A DNA stretch of 64,000 bases from Asticcacaulis sp. SL142 (GCF_026625745.1 NZ_CP113061.1:1699501-1763500), one strand, 5' to 3'; counted from the first letter of the stretch, positions 1 to 8,298 are shown. Notes: a model not told the origin generated them from the letters alone. Program-made: numbers and translations.

Positions 1-737
1 TCGGTCAGGGTGGCCATGCCGAGTGCCAGATGGGTTTCAGCCGCCGACAGGGATATACCAAGCTGCCGGGCAACCTCACGGAGGGGGATGTCCTGAAGCT
101 TGCGCATTTTGAGAACCTTACGCCGCTGAGCCGGCATGGTCTCAATCGCCTCAAGGATACGGGCCAGTTCCTCGCGCGACGACATGACGTCAAAGGCATC
201 CGGGGACACGTCGGCGAAAGAACAGGCCTCAGTGGCCAGAAGCGGCCGCATCGGCACCACATTGCGACGGCGGATAATATTGCGCCCCAGATTCATAACC
301 GTCTGCAGCACATAGGCCTTGGCACTTTCAATGGAGCGCCAGCGGTCGCCGGTCAGCACCTGCGCATAGGCCTCCTGCACCAGATCGCGGGCACTGTCGC
401 GGTCATCGGTAAGGGTGCGGGCAACCCATAGAAAATCCCGTTCATGAAGATAGACAGAGTTGAAAAACCACAGGTCGACATCGCGCGTCACGCCGCTGGT
501 GACCGGGCGCGGTCCACCCTCCCCGTCAAAGAAGACCGACACGTCCACCTTAAGGGCCTTGGCAAGTCGATAGATCATCGGGGTGTCAGCCTGCACCCTA
601 CCCTCCTCAAGGGCCTGCACATAATCCGGCGTCTCCCTTATACGCCTTGCCAGTTGTGCAATCGATATCTTTTTTTGCAGACGCTGTTTTCGGATTTGCG
701 CCGGACTGATAACGACAACTTTTTGAAGCTCCGACAT
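1..737 (-). CDS. XRE-type HTH domain fused to an ECF-like sigma-70 factor (3' end cut by window)
   Basis: One uninterrupted reading frame runs from an ATG at 737 to the window edge (about 245 residues). Residues about 10-65 form an XRE/Cro-type helix-turn-helix (KISIAQLARRIRETPDYVQA, then a typical second half with ALEEGRVQADTP). A short linker leads into sigma region 2 (about 95-165, with DDRDSARDLVQEAYAQ and a DNA-melting-like helix) and sigma region 4 (about 190-245, ending LREVARQLGISLSAAETHL). I translated the minus strand by hand and saw no stop. ECF sigma factors normally have no XRE domain; the fusion suggests a sigma factor that also binds DNA on its own or is controlled through that domain. 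Its target genes, perhaps an anti-sigma factor and a receptor, would lie beyond the left edge. The gene faces away from the XRE gene at 927 across about 190 bases. Confidence 0.8.
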   Translation of the reverse strand, partial: MSELQKVVVISPAQIRKQRLQKKISIAQLARRIRETPDYVQALEEGRVQADTPMIYRLAKALKVDVSVFFDGEGGPRPVTSGVTRDVDLWFFNSVYLHERDFLWVARTLTDDRDSARDLVQEAYAQVLTGDRWRSIESAKAYVLQTVMNLGRNIIRRRNVVPMRPLLATEACSFADVSPDAFDVMSSREELARILEAIETMPAQRRKVLKMRKLQDIPLREVARQLGISLSAAETHLALGMATLT

Positions 738-863
738 CAGAGATTTGTCCCTTTGCGTCACCCATAAGAGATTGTGATGATTACGTTAAGCCTCAGGACT
801 ATATGCCATCGGGTGAAGTTCACTGTGCATACAACCGCGCCCCGCAACACCATCTGGAACAGA

Positions 864-883
864 ATGTAGATGTAAATCTACAT
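864..883. promoter_or_regulatory. Palindromic operator 1a upstream of the first XRE gene
   Basis: Perfect inverted repeat ATGTAGAT-N4-ATCTACAT. The same palindrome (7-bp arms, 4-bp spacer) occurs at 1256-1273 upstream of the paralogous gene. The centre lies 44.5 bp before the centre of the second palindrome at 911-925. It is probably an operator for the small HTH proteins encoded next to it, or the -35 region that they control. Confidence 0.65.
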
Positions 884-910
884 ATTGTACATATCCGAGA
901 TCGGGCTTTG

Positions 911-925
911 AGAACATTTTGTTCT
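911..925. promoter_or_regulatory. Palindrome AGAACA-N3-TGTTCT directly before the start codon
   Basis: Perfect 6-bp arms with a TTT spacer end one base before the ATG at 927, where a Shine-Dalgarno sequence would normally sit; no purine-rich ribosome site is visible. The paralog has the near-identical palindrome at the same distance. The mRNA may be leaderless, with repressor binding covering the transcription start. Confidence 0.6.
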
Positions 926-926
926 T

Positions 927-1241
927 ATGGAGATACTGTCCCGGAAGTTGAAAGAGCGCGCCGAGGCTTTGGGCATTTCTAATGCTCAGGCTGCTAAACT
1001 CTGCGGGCTAGATGGGAGGACATATGGTCATTATGTCAGTGGCAGAAGTCGTCCAAACTATGAGAATCTTTTGAAAATCTCGAACGCCTTGGGTACTTCC
1101 CCTAATCTGTTGCTTGGATTTCATACTGATCCGACTTCGGCGGAAATTGCGCAACTGGTTGAGACCTGTCGCAACCTTTCAGCTGAGCAGCTTCGAATGC
1201 TAGTTTCTATCGCCGAACTTACCCGTAAAAATGGGCCATAA
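927..1241 (+). CDS. Small XRE-family HTH regulator, paralog 1
   Basis: A 104-residue protein. Residues about 5-60 form a Cro/CI-type HTH (ISNAQAAKLCGLDGRTYGHY, then a helix ending LGTSPNLLLGF). The C-terminal about 35 residues are a short helical tail likely used for dimerisation. It is clearly homologous along its full length to the product at 1318-1632 (shared LERA-, GLD-R-YGHYV-GR and LLGF signatures). The start has no Shine-Dalgarno and sits against a palindrome. Small HTH proteins of this size commonly act as repressors in integrative elements; the neighbouring FseA-like gene makes a QseC-like role conceivable, but this is inference. Confidence 0.85.
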   Translation: MEILSRKLKERAEALGISNAQAAKLCGLDGRTYGHYVSGRSRPNYENLLKISNALGTSPNLLLGFHTDPTSAEIAQLVETCRNLSAEQLRMLVSIAELTRKNGP

Positions 1242-1255
1242 ACGTAAGTACAAAA

Positions 1256-1273
1256 TGTAGATTTTGATCTACA
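1256..1273. promoter_or_regulatory. Palindromic operator 2a upstream of the second XRE gene
   Basis: Perfect inverted repeat TGTAGAT-N4-ATCTACA, the same arms and spacer length as at 864-883 (spacer bases differ). It lies in the 76-bp gap between the two XRE genes, so each gene has its own copy. Confidence 0.65.
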
Positions 1274-1300
1274 AAACATACATGGAGGTAAGTTGATCTT

Positions 1301-1317
1301 GGGAACATTTTGTACCC
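1301..1317. promoter_or_regulatory. Palindrome GGGAACA-N3-TGTACCC touching the start codon
   Basis: Inverted repeat with one mismatch; it shares the core GAACATTTTGT with the palindrome at 911-925. Its centre is 44.5 bp from the centre of operator 2a and 9 bp from the ATG, the same spacings as in the first copy. A weak GGAGG lies too far upstream (1284-1288) to serve the ATG at 1318. Confidence 0.6.
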
Positions 1318-1632
1318 ATGGATATTTTCTCTACCAGACTCCGTGAACGCGCGAAAACATTGGGTTTTTCTAATGCGACCGTGGCTGAAAAAGTTGGTTT
1401 AGATTCCAGAAGGTACGGACACTACGTGACCGGCCGAAATGAGCCAGACTTAGCAACGCTTGCACGCATAGCGGTTGTACTAAAAACCACTCCCAACTAT
1501 TTACTGGGTTTCGAAGAAACTGAACTTCCGGCGAAGTTGGAAGCACTGGTTGGAGCTGCTAAGCACCTAAATGATGTACAAATTGAAATGTTGATTGATT
1601 TTGCCGAAGCTACGCTCAGGAAAAAGACTTAG
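1318..1632 (+). CDS. Small XRE-family HTH regulator, paralog 2
   Basis: A 104-residue protein homologous to the preceding gene over its whole length, roughly 45% identical by eye. The HTH (FSNATVAEKVGLDSRRYGHY) lies at residues about 17-60, followed by a short helical C-terminus. The tandem pair with duplicated operators arose by duplication and then diverged in the recognition helix region (QAAKLCGLDGRTYG against TVAEKVGLDSRRYG), so the two may bind each other's operators. It converges with the DUF2285 gene at 1648 with a 15-base gap. Confidence 0.85.
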   Translation: MDIFSTRLRERAKTLGFSNATVAEKVGLDSRRYGHYVTGRNEPDLATLARIAVVLKTTPNYLLGFEETELPAKLEALVGAAKHLNDVQIEMLIDFAEATLRKKT

Positions 1633-1647
1633 CCTTTCTAGTAGATG

Positions 1648-2295
1648 TCACGTTAGTAGTTGCCCGTATCCCCCGTCAGCCATTTGTCGCGCATAGGCCA
1701 GCAGGCGCTGTACCCGAAGACGTAAGAAATCTGACCGCCCGTTCCACTCCGCGTTCACTACGTCTAAGCCGAACAGCGCTACGGCTATGTCTCTCTGACT
1801 GGCACCAGACCTTAAGCCGTCATAGGCGCGCAAAGCATCCACCCACCGCATCACTTTTGTATCTTTTGGATATAGTCCTGGCATGAAGCGACCCTTTTGA
1901 TGAAGGCCAACCAGTCGTCGCAAACTGAGTATCCGCAGGTCAAGATGCTCAAATCCCCCCAGAATATATCGAAGGTAAACCGGCCCGCTTAGAACCGTGC
2001 CCTGAAGCACAACCATTTGAAGGCGATGGTATCCGTCCGTCAACAAGACGATTTCACATCTGTCTTTGGCAACCAAAACGTTGGCCCAATTCCCGTAAGC
2101 ACGGACGTCAAATGCATGTTCTCGAGAGTACGCCGGTATGGCATGTACAATGAGAACAGATCGGTCCCACTGGGGCCGCCAGAACACCCTCGCGTGTTCT
2201 TGCATAGCTTGATCAGTGACGAAAGGATACCCCCCAAGGATAAAGATTGGGTCGAAGTTCAGACCTGAATATTTTGAGGCCCGATACTTCGGCAT
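1648..2295 (-). CDS. DUF2285 domain protein, downstream half of an FseA-like split activator
   Basis: A 215-residue frame. The C-terminal about 75 residues match DUF2285 (FMPGLYPKDTKVMRWVDALR, then a helix-turn-helix with GASQRDIAVALFG and a final LRLRVQRLLAYARQMADGGY). The region before contains ARVFWRPQWD, typical of the middle of full-length DUF6499-DUF2285 proteins. An in-frame TAA lies two codons before the ATG, so the frame cannot extend upstream. In ICEMlSym of Mesorhizobium the equivalent halves are joined by programmed +1 ribosomal frameshifting to make the excision activator FseA. The geometry here also needs +1. It may be expressed alone, as a fusion, or be a frameshifted remnant. 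Confidence 0.75.
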   Translation of the reverse strand: MPKYRASKYSGLNFDPIFILGGYPFVTDQAMQEHARVFWRPQWDRSVLIVHAIPAYSREHAFDVRAYGNWANVLVAKDRCEIVLLTDGYHRLQMVVLQGTVLSGPVYLRYILGGFEHLDLRILSLRRLVGLHQKGRFMPGLYPKDTKVMRWVDALRAYDGLRSGASQRDIAVALFGLDVVNAEWNGRSDFLRLRVQRLLAYARQMADGGYGQLLT

Positions 2296-2446
2296 CGCTT
2301 ATCGGGGTTTGAATGATTTGACTGCCGAAATCATCGTTGCGGCTGAGCCAGTTCCAAGCCCAACCACTCCTGTCCATCAATCGCTGATGCTTGTAGTTTT
2401 CAGCTACCCGCCAGTCATCGGGATCAATGCGCTTTCCGACCATCAT
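2213..2446 (-). CDS. DUF6499 domain protein, upstream half of an FseA-like split activator
   Basis: About 77 residues from ATG at 2446 (GGAGGT just upstream); the frame is open back to 2593 but the extra sequence has no ribosome site. Residues about 5-35 show the DUF6499 signature (DPDDWRVAENYKHQRLMDRS followed by GWAWNWLSRNDDF). Its frame overlaps the DUF2285 frame by 83 bases and ends at 2213; moving +1 anywhere between about 2298 and 2216 joins the two domains into the usual architecture. The first domain is intact and both frames are free of stops, which fits a programmed shift better than random decay. Confidence 0.7.
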   Translation of the reverse strand: MMVGKRIDPDDWRVAENYKHQRLMDRSGWAWNWLSRNDDFGSQIIQTPISDAEVSGLKIFRSELRPNLYPWGVSFRH

Positions 2447-3040
2447 ACCTCCGAGGCCAGCCATAAAACGGCATAGACCCATGGTGCAATCTGCATACTG
2501 CCAGTATAATAATGCCGCAAAAATCGAAATTCGCTCTCGAAATCCCCCTATGGTTGAAAACAGCACTCGCCCATTCAAAACTAACTTCGGCAAAACGCAT
2601 CCTTATAATTACCGATACAATACGGCAACGGAATGGAATTATTATCCGAGTTTCCTAGTCTCAAAGGACGCAATGAGGTCCTCAAAACTTAGGCCAGCCC
2701 GTCCTTCTAAATTAACGAAATTGGGCATTTATACGCCTCTGGCTCATTGCAGGTGAGCGTCTAAATTATTTTTCTCAAATTTAGAGTGAAACAGAAGGCA
2801 TCTAAAGGACATAGCCCTTGACCTAATGAAAGGGGCGAACAAGAAGCCCTAACCTCTGAAGGCACAATTTTAGGCAAAGCAATCCCGAAGCAAAGGCTCA
2901 TCAATTGCAAGCGGAAGTAGCGCTTGCGGATAACCGTGATATGTGAGAGCGTGCCATTATCGCTGAGGGGTCAGGGGGATGTCTGGCGTTATCCACGAAG
3001 CGCTTAAACCCAATTAAATATTTAGGAGAATGAGGACAAA
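2447..3040. other. AT-rich region without a convincing gene
   Basis: Between the DUF6499 start and the P-loop ATPase I see no frame with recognisable protein content. It must hold the leftward promoter for the split activator and the rightward promoter for the ATPase, whose likely ribosome site GAGGA lies at 3030-3034. Confidence 0.4.
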
Positions 3041-4588
3041 ATGGCGCTTCCGATCGCACTATCTGATATTGAGTTCGGTGAACGTGACGCTCTACATGAG
3101 TTCATGAAACAAGATAGACAACAACTAAACATCCTTGACCAATCCTTTGTTGTTCCTCCCCGCATAAAAATGAGTGATCTGCAGAATGGTGCAAGATATT
3201 TAATTGCAGGCCCAAAGGGAAGTGGAAAGACTACTCTACTCTGGCACTTAAAGAGATCTTCAGACGGAAAAAGTAAAATTATACTATTTAAGTCAGACTT
3301 ATTAAAGGAAGATAGAGATAAGCTCGATCGAATGGTAGACCTTATCGTAGTTGAAGATCAAAAAAAATACAAAATTGAAAGTGACTACAAAGCCATTTGG
3401 GAATGGTATCTGCTAAAAAATATATTCTCTTTAATAGACACAAATGATGTATCTGAAGACAAATCATTACTATCTGATATAAAATCTCTATTAAATATAA
3501 AAGAAACTAGAATCAATAATATATTTGATAGTTTTTTCGTAGAAAAGGTTAAGGGAAAAATTAAACTAAGCATTGGAACTGATTTATTAAAGTCAGAACT
3601 ATCAGGAGAAGTTGAAGCTCGACGGGATAACGATAAAATTGACTTTTTAGATTTAATTAGATTAATACAAAGCGTAATGCCAAAAATAAAGCTCAATTCG
3701 AATGTGAAGATAAGGATATACATAGACGAACTTGAATTTTTCATGAGCAAAGATGGAGATGGAGAGAGAGATCATAGACTTGTTAGAGATCTTGTATTTT
3801 CGATATACAAAACAAACAATATGCTCTCATATTTGGGTTTTAATATTGTTATTATAGCCAGTTTACGATCTGAAATTTTCAACTCTATAGCGACAAACAA
3901 TCAAGAAGTGGAAAAAATTCTTGATGCTTTTGGCGTTAATATTAATTGGCACGAAGAAGACGCAAATTCTCATCCAGTATTGGGTATATTTGAGAATAAA
4001 ATTAGATTTTCTGAAATCGAAAGCTGTGGATACAGTTCTGAGGACGTTTGGTTAACTTATTTTCCCACATCTGTTGGCTTTAAAGATATAAAAGGCTACT
4101 TATTAGATTTAGGACTTCATCGTCCCAGAGGCGTGTTACTACGCCTCAAGGCTGCGCTGGATGTGTCGACACGGCGTCACACATTTCATGAGTCGGATTT
4201 CGTAGGATCAGAGGATAACTTCGGTAGATATATGCTACAGGAGTTTAACGATGAACTCTCTGCATCTCATGATGAATTTGAACGGGAAAATCTGCTATCT
4301 TTGGTCCGTGGGCACCATTATGCATTTGATGTGGAAGAGATTGAACGTCGCAAATCATCACTAGCGAACAAAGAGTTAGGTAGTTCTCGCTTTTACGGAA
4401 AAATTAGTGGTGAATACGTCGTTAGACTCTTTTACCGTATTGGACTTATTGGCAACCAGTTCGAGAATTCATCCGGAAATGAAAAGTTAATTCGGGAGCA
4501 ATGGTCATTTCGAGGCTACGAGGATCCTGTCCTAGCTCAGCGATTTGTGCTTCATAAATCTATAAGAAAAGCACTTCAAACGTTCTGA
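3041..4588 (+). CDS. P-loop ATPase, resembling the Sll1717/FunZ family
   Basis: A 515-residue protein. Walker A is GPKGSGKTT at residues about 57-65. A Walker B-like strand (KIRIYIDELEFFM, about 224-236) is followed by a sensor-like IIASLRSEI (about 271) similar to the LRSDI element of Sll1717-family ATPases. The rest is helical with no nuclease motif I can see. The coding DNA is strikingly AT-rich with many AAA/ATA/TTA codons, unlike all neighbours, which indicates recent acquisition. Members of this P-loop group are often found in defence islands, and this gene lies among recombinase and restriction genes. The specific function is unknown. Confidence 0.75.
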   Translation: MALPIALSDIEFGERDALHEFMKQDRQQLNILDQSFVVPPRIKMSDLQNGARYLIAGPKGSGKTTLLWHLKRSSDGKSKIILFKSDLLKEDRDKLDRMVDLIVVEDQKKYKIESDYKAIWEWYLLKNIFSLIDTNDVSEDKSLLSDIKSLLNIKETRINNIFDSFFVEKVKGKIKLSIGTDLLKSELSGEVEARRDNDKIDFLDLIRLIQSVMPKIKLNSNVKIRIYIDELEFFMSKDGDGERDHRLVRDLVFSIYKTNNMLSYLGFNIVIIASLRSEIFNSIATNNQEVEKILDAFGVNINWHEEDANSHPVLGIFENKIRFSEIESCGYSSEDVWLTYFPTSVGFKDIKGYLLDLGLHRPRGVLLRLKAALDVSTRRHTFHESDFVGSEDNFGRYMLQEFNDELSASHDEFERENLLSLVRGHHYAFDVEEIERRKSSLANKELGSSRFYGKISGEYVVRLFYRIGLIGNQFENSSGNEKLIREQWSFRGYEDPVLAQRFVLHKSIRKALQTF

Positions 4589-4884
4589 ATTTGCTCAAAA
4601 TCTGGTGATCGCTTCCCGCTAACGCCCTCACGATACCTTAGAGTCTGCCCAATTGAAGGAGCAGACAGATGAGAAGGAGTGGTTTTACCGCCCCGCAGAT
4701 CATCTAAATGATCAAACAGCAGGAGGCTGGGATATTGACTGAGGATGCACGCCGGCCGCGTAGGCCGGGCCCGGCGACATTTTAGAAGCCGAAGGCCCAA
4801 TACGGCGGCTAAAGGTCGCAAAAGTCCGCCAGATGAAGGGGCTTGAGGTTAGACACGAAGCTAAAGCGGCTTTCTAAAACACTA
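4589..4884. other. Convergent intergenic region, no gene seen
   Basis: About 300 bases between two converging genes. A GC-rich stretch around 4752-4773 (GCCGG and CCGGC arms) could fold as a stem, but no T-run makes it a clear terminator. No supported reading frame. Confidence 0.35.
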
Positions 4885-5805
4885 TCAATCCGGTTTCAAA
4901 CTGGTCATATCTGCGATTTGCCGAAACTGGCGCAGAATCTCTGGCTGGTGGTTCGACAGATAGCGGACAATTCTGGCGTTATTTAGCAAGGTTCCCAAAT
5001 ACCCCTTTGCCAAAGTCAGGTTGAGAACGTCCTTGCCATAACTGTCTTCTATCAGGCGGTATTCGCGTTGAAGGCTGTCCATTTCGGTTTCCATGCGCAC
5101 CATCTGATCCTCGTCCAGTCCCTTAATCTTCTTGGGTCGTTCAGGATGGACGAGTTGTGCTTTAGGTGTGGCTGCCAGCAGAGCCATCACATAAGGCTTC
5201 GTATAAATACCTGCATCATTCATCAGCGTTGCCGCTTCGACCTGCCGCAGAGGCTTCATTTTACGGAGAACCGGAAACGTTTTGGGTGCGATAAACTGAT
5301 CTTTGAGGAGTTCGATGGCTTCAGGGCAGATGCCTTCAAGCATATCCCGCTTTTCGATAATGCGACGAACGTCGAGATTCAGAGCCTCTGCCAGTTTCTC
5401 TTCGGAGACCCCGCGTTCAATGGCCCGCCGGATCATCTTATGTTCCTGAATCGATGCGATCCGATTGATATGCTTATTGTAGGTGAAGCTTTCGTCGTCG
5501 GACGCCACAAGGCAGGTCACGGTCTGCTCACCGAGTTCCTTAAGAGCATAGAGACGCAGATGCCCATCCCTCAAAAAGTAGCGGCCATTCATGCCGACGG
5601 CAAGCGACACCGCTGGTGGCTCTATAATGCCTACGGCCCGTGTCGAGGCGACAATCTGCTTGTATTTATGGCTTTTGAAAACCTTGGGGTCCATGACCTT
5701 AGTCATGATGATCTGGTCGATATCGATGTCAACGGTGCGCTCGTCGAAACTGGACTCAATCGGTACCTGGGGCAGTTTCGTAACGCCACGACGGTTAGAA
5801 GCCAT
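4885..5805 (-). CDS. ParB/RepB-like protein with RepB C-terminal domain
   Basis: A 306-residue protein. The N-terminal ParB-like domain (about 25-115) carries YFLRDGHLRLYALKELG, the variant of the ParB box that binds nucleotide. A central HTH follows (about 135-155, SEEKLAEALNLDVRRI), then a helical C-terminal part like plasmid-partition RepB. It is the last gene of a leftward operon recombinase-ParB-RepB, overlapping its upstream neighbour by 11 bases. No ParA ATPase or replication gene is present, so plasmid partition is not the obvious job; a role in the element's integration, control or DNA sensing is more likely (inference). Confidence 0.85.
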   Translation of the reverse strand: MASNRRGVTKLPQVPIESSFDERTVDIDIDQIIMTKVMDPKVFKSHKYKQIVASTRAVGIIEPPAVSLAVGMNGRYFLRDGHLRLYALKELGEQTVTCLVASDDESFTYNKHINRIASIQEHKMIRRAIERGVSEEKLAEALNLDVRRIIEKRDMLEGICPEAIELLKDQFIAPKTFPVLRKMKPLRQVEAATLMNDAGIYTKPYVMALLAATPKAQLVHPERPKKIKGLDEDQMVRMETEMDSLQREYRLIEDSYGKDVLNLTLAKGYLGTLLNNARIVRYLSNHQPEILRQFRQIADMTSLKPD

Positions 5806-6712
5806 GATGCGCGCCCCGTTCTGACATAAGTGACGCCAGAGGTTTCGGCAGTGTGCTAAGACCCTCAGCCCGTAAGAGCGTACAAAAGTTCTCGTCCTGT
5901 GTTAATTCCCGTAAGGCTTCTGTCACAAAGGTTAGCCGTGTCGCCGCAAGATCTGCTTTTTTCGTCAGCAAGCGCTTGCGGTCCAGTTCCCGTTGAAAAA
6001 CTTTCATCACGTCCTGAACCGAAAGTGCCCGCTGACTCTTTTCCCGCCCCGTACGCTTTTCGCCGGTGTAAGCCTTTCCGCGGCGGCGGCGCGTATCCAT
6101 GAGTTTCTTTGCCAGCAGCAGACGGTTGCCCCTGAGCTGGTTGGATTCGTAGGCATCCTGTAAAGCCAACTGCTCCTCTTCCGGGCCCTCCGCTATGCGA
6201 ATGGCGAGGTACATCGGGATCTGGCCGTTCTCCACCGCCGTCAACAAACGTTGTTCCCCTTTTGCCATCAGGTTGATAATGCCATCGACGTACTCAGTGG
6301 ACATCCCGGTCTTCTTGGCGATCGTTGCCGCGTCATACCCTTGCTTCGCGAGGATTTCGACACCCTGTAGTATGTCAGCAGACCTATGCTGGCGTCGTGC
6401 AAGATTCTCGACCAGGCTCATTATCAGAGCCTGCTCCTCACTGGCATCAATGATCATCGCCGGTATCTCGGTTTGGCCACAGGCGAGAAATGCTTCAAGG
6501 CGCCCCTGACCACAGATGAGGTCGTAGTCCTTATCTGCGGTGCCGGAACGACATGCCGTCACCATGATGGGCCGCTTCATCCCCACCTGAGTCATATTGG
6601 TCGCCATATCAAAGAATATCTTCTGATTCCGCGCCCTCGGGTTCAGGATGTTGATGCGATCAATAGGTATCTTTGCGATTTTACCGACACGCAGGCCCTT
6701 CGCACCACTCAT
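5795..6712 (-). CDS. ParB/RepB/Spo0J-family protein
   Basis: A 305-residue protein. The ParB N-terminal domain (about 15-110) has DLICGQGRLEAFLACGQTEI and the ALIMSLVENLARRQ helix seen in ParB, where the CTP/arginine patch normally is. An HTH follows at about 125-150 (YDAATIAKKTGMSTEYVDGI), then a basic helical tail. The start overlaps the recombinase stop in an ATGA. It is a different ParB from the next gene, not a recent duplicate, so the operon encodes a ParB pair that may form a heteromer. Confidence 0.85.
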   Translation of the reverse strand: MSGAKGLRVGKIAKIPIDRINILNPRARNQKIFFDMATNMTQVGMKRPIMVTACRSGTADKDYDLICGQGRLEAFLACGQTEIPAMIIDASEEQALIMSLVENLARRQHRSADILQGVEILAKQGYDAATIAKKTGMSTEYVDGIINLMAKGEQRLLTAVENGQIPMYLAIRIAEGPEEEQLALQDAYESNQLRGNRLLLAKKLMDTRRRRGKAYTGEKRTGREKSQRALSVQDVMKVFQRELDRKRLLTKKADLAATRLTFVTEALRELTQDENFCTLLRAEGLSTLPKPLASLMSERGAHHGF

Positions 6713-8298
6713 GCCGCCACCGGCAGGTCCGCTCTCTCAGCCATGAGAAAGAATGATTCAAGATCGTCGAAGCGGTAGGCATCCAGCGCAAGGTGGTTGT
6801 TGTCGGCGAGCCGTATTTTTGGCGTTTCAATATCTATCGCCGGGATCAAGTAGTAATCGAAGACGTCACGATTATTGGCGGCCATTCGGACGACTATCGT
6901 GATGTCAGGCATCAGGCCGGCATCAAAACGTATCTGCCAGCGATTTTTACCGGATGTGGACTGACCGCAACGACTGATAACAAGTGAGGCTTTGATTTCC
7001 TCATTGACGATAAGGAAATCTGTCAGCTCGTCCACCCGAACTTTGCCGCCAAGTTGCCTGATCTGGTTCAGGACGTCCGCTATAATCTCAGGGTGCATCT
7101 GCCTGATATGCCGGTTGTCCTCGATGAACGTGAGGTCACGGCCTGGATCATATCCTATGAGTTTGTAAGCCTGTGTCAGGCCGCCAAAGCGATAGGCGTA
7201 CACTGCGCTTGACGGCATGTCGTCTGTCTCGTCGATCAGGATACCTGAAAGCCAGCCCTGCCGCTCATGCAGGGCTTTCAGCCTTGTCAGCATGTCCGCA
7301 TCCGTGAACTTTCGGTTTCGTTCGCGGATAATGCCCTGAGCCGTGTAAAAATGGCGCGGTTCAATGATCGCCTCAAAAACACCGTCAGCGCGTACCCACA
7401 TATCCGGATCGTTCTCGACCCGCCGCTTTTTCAGTTTGAATGACCTTCGATTGAAAACATTGTTTCCAATATATTTTTCGTTGGTCAAAATGCCGTGCAC
7501 AACACCACGGGTCCAGTTTCGGCCAAGGTCAGTTTTCACGCTACGCAGGTTTAGGCGGGCGGCAATCTCTGACTCACGCAGCCCCTCCTCAGTAAACGCT
7601 TTGTAGATCCACTTTACGATCACCACCTCATCCTCTGGTCCGGCCACCAGAACGACCCGGTCCGTCTGAAGCGATTTGTGCTCTCCCCGCTTCAATTCAC
7701 CTTTGGGGTTCCGTTGCTCGTCGAGCAGGACCCGCCGCAGGCCAAATCCTGCCGGACCGCCCTGACGAAAGCCCATCTCTATAAGGCGGCATTGGCCGGC
7801 GAACACCTTGCCGGAAAGTTCTCGGCTGTACTCTCCCGCCATCGCGCGTTTAACGCCCTTGACGATGGTTGAAACCGGACTGCCATCATTCTCAAATTGT
7901 TCTGCAACGTAGTGCACATCGATACCTGCACGCCGACACATGTATTCGTAATAGGCACTTTCGTCGGCATCCTGAAACCGTCCCCATCTGGTAACATCAA
8001 GGACCAGGATGGTTGTGAAATCGGCTGCGCCAGACTGAACGTCGGCAATCAGGCTCTGCAATGCCTCGCGTCCATCAATGCTCAGACCACTCTTGCCGGA
8101 GTCGGTATAGGTCCGGACAATGTCGATAGAGAACCGTTCGGCGTACTCGCGGATGGCATCCGCCTGATTTTCCGTAGAGTATTTCTGGTGATCCGTAGAC
8201 ATGCGGACGTACATCGCTCCGCGCCTGCGACTGGAGGTTTCTTCGCTCCCGATTGTCATTCCTGCGTTCATAAATCCCGATCCCGAAGGCGTTACCAC
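6709..8298 (-). CDS. Large serine recombinase
   Basis: A 529-residue protein. The resolvase-type catalytic domain spans residues about 26-170, with the nucleophile serine in YVRMSTDHQ (about S34), DVTRWGR and the GEYSRELSGKV helix. The recombinase domain follows (about 185-300, starting RQGGPAGFGLRR). The C-terminal about 200 residues lack an obvious zinc ribbon and contain a region with repeated acidic and basic patches that I do not recognise. The frame begins with GTG at 8298; ATG codons at 8271 and 8259 are equally possible. Large serine recombinases integrate and excise phages and genetic elements. Co-transcription with two ParB-like genes is a recurrent arrangement in alphaproteobacteria to my knowledge. 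Confidence 0.9.
   Translation of the reverse strand: MVTPSGSGFMNAGMTIGSEETSSRRRGAMYVRMSTDHQKYSTENQADAIREYAERFSIDIVRTYTDSGKSGLSIDGREALQSLIADVQSGAADFTTILVLDVTRWGRFQDADESAYYEYMCRRAGIDVHYVAEQFENDGSPVSTIVKGVKRAMAGEYSRELSGKVFAGQCRLIEMGFRQGGPAGFGLRRVLLDEQRNPKGELKRGEHKSLQTDRVVLVAGPEDEVVIVKWIYKAFTEEGLRESEIAARLNLRSVKTDLGRNWTRGVVHGILTNEKYIGNNVFNRRSFKLKKRRVENDPDMWVRADGVFEAIIEPRHFYTAQGIIRERNRKFTDADMLTRLKALHERQGWLSGILIDETDDMPSSAVYAYRFGGLTQAYKLIGYDPGRDLTFIEDNRHIRQMHPEIIADVLNQIRQLGGKVRVDELTDFLIVNEEIKASLVISRCGQSTSGKNRWQIRFDAGLMPDITIVVRMAANNRDVFDYYLIPAIDIETPKIRLADNNHLALDAYRFDDLESFFLMAERADLPVAA

Noticed and set aside
30-767. Rightward frames across the sigma factor gene
   Set aside because: They are the antisense of a clear sigma factor with all motifs; their composition follows from its codons.
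4885-6712. Plasmid partition locus or integrated plasmid
   Set aside because: Two ParB-like genes but no ParA/RepA ATPase, no RepC and no obvious centromere repeat; the link to a serine recombinase points elsewhere.
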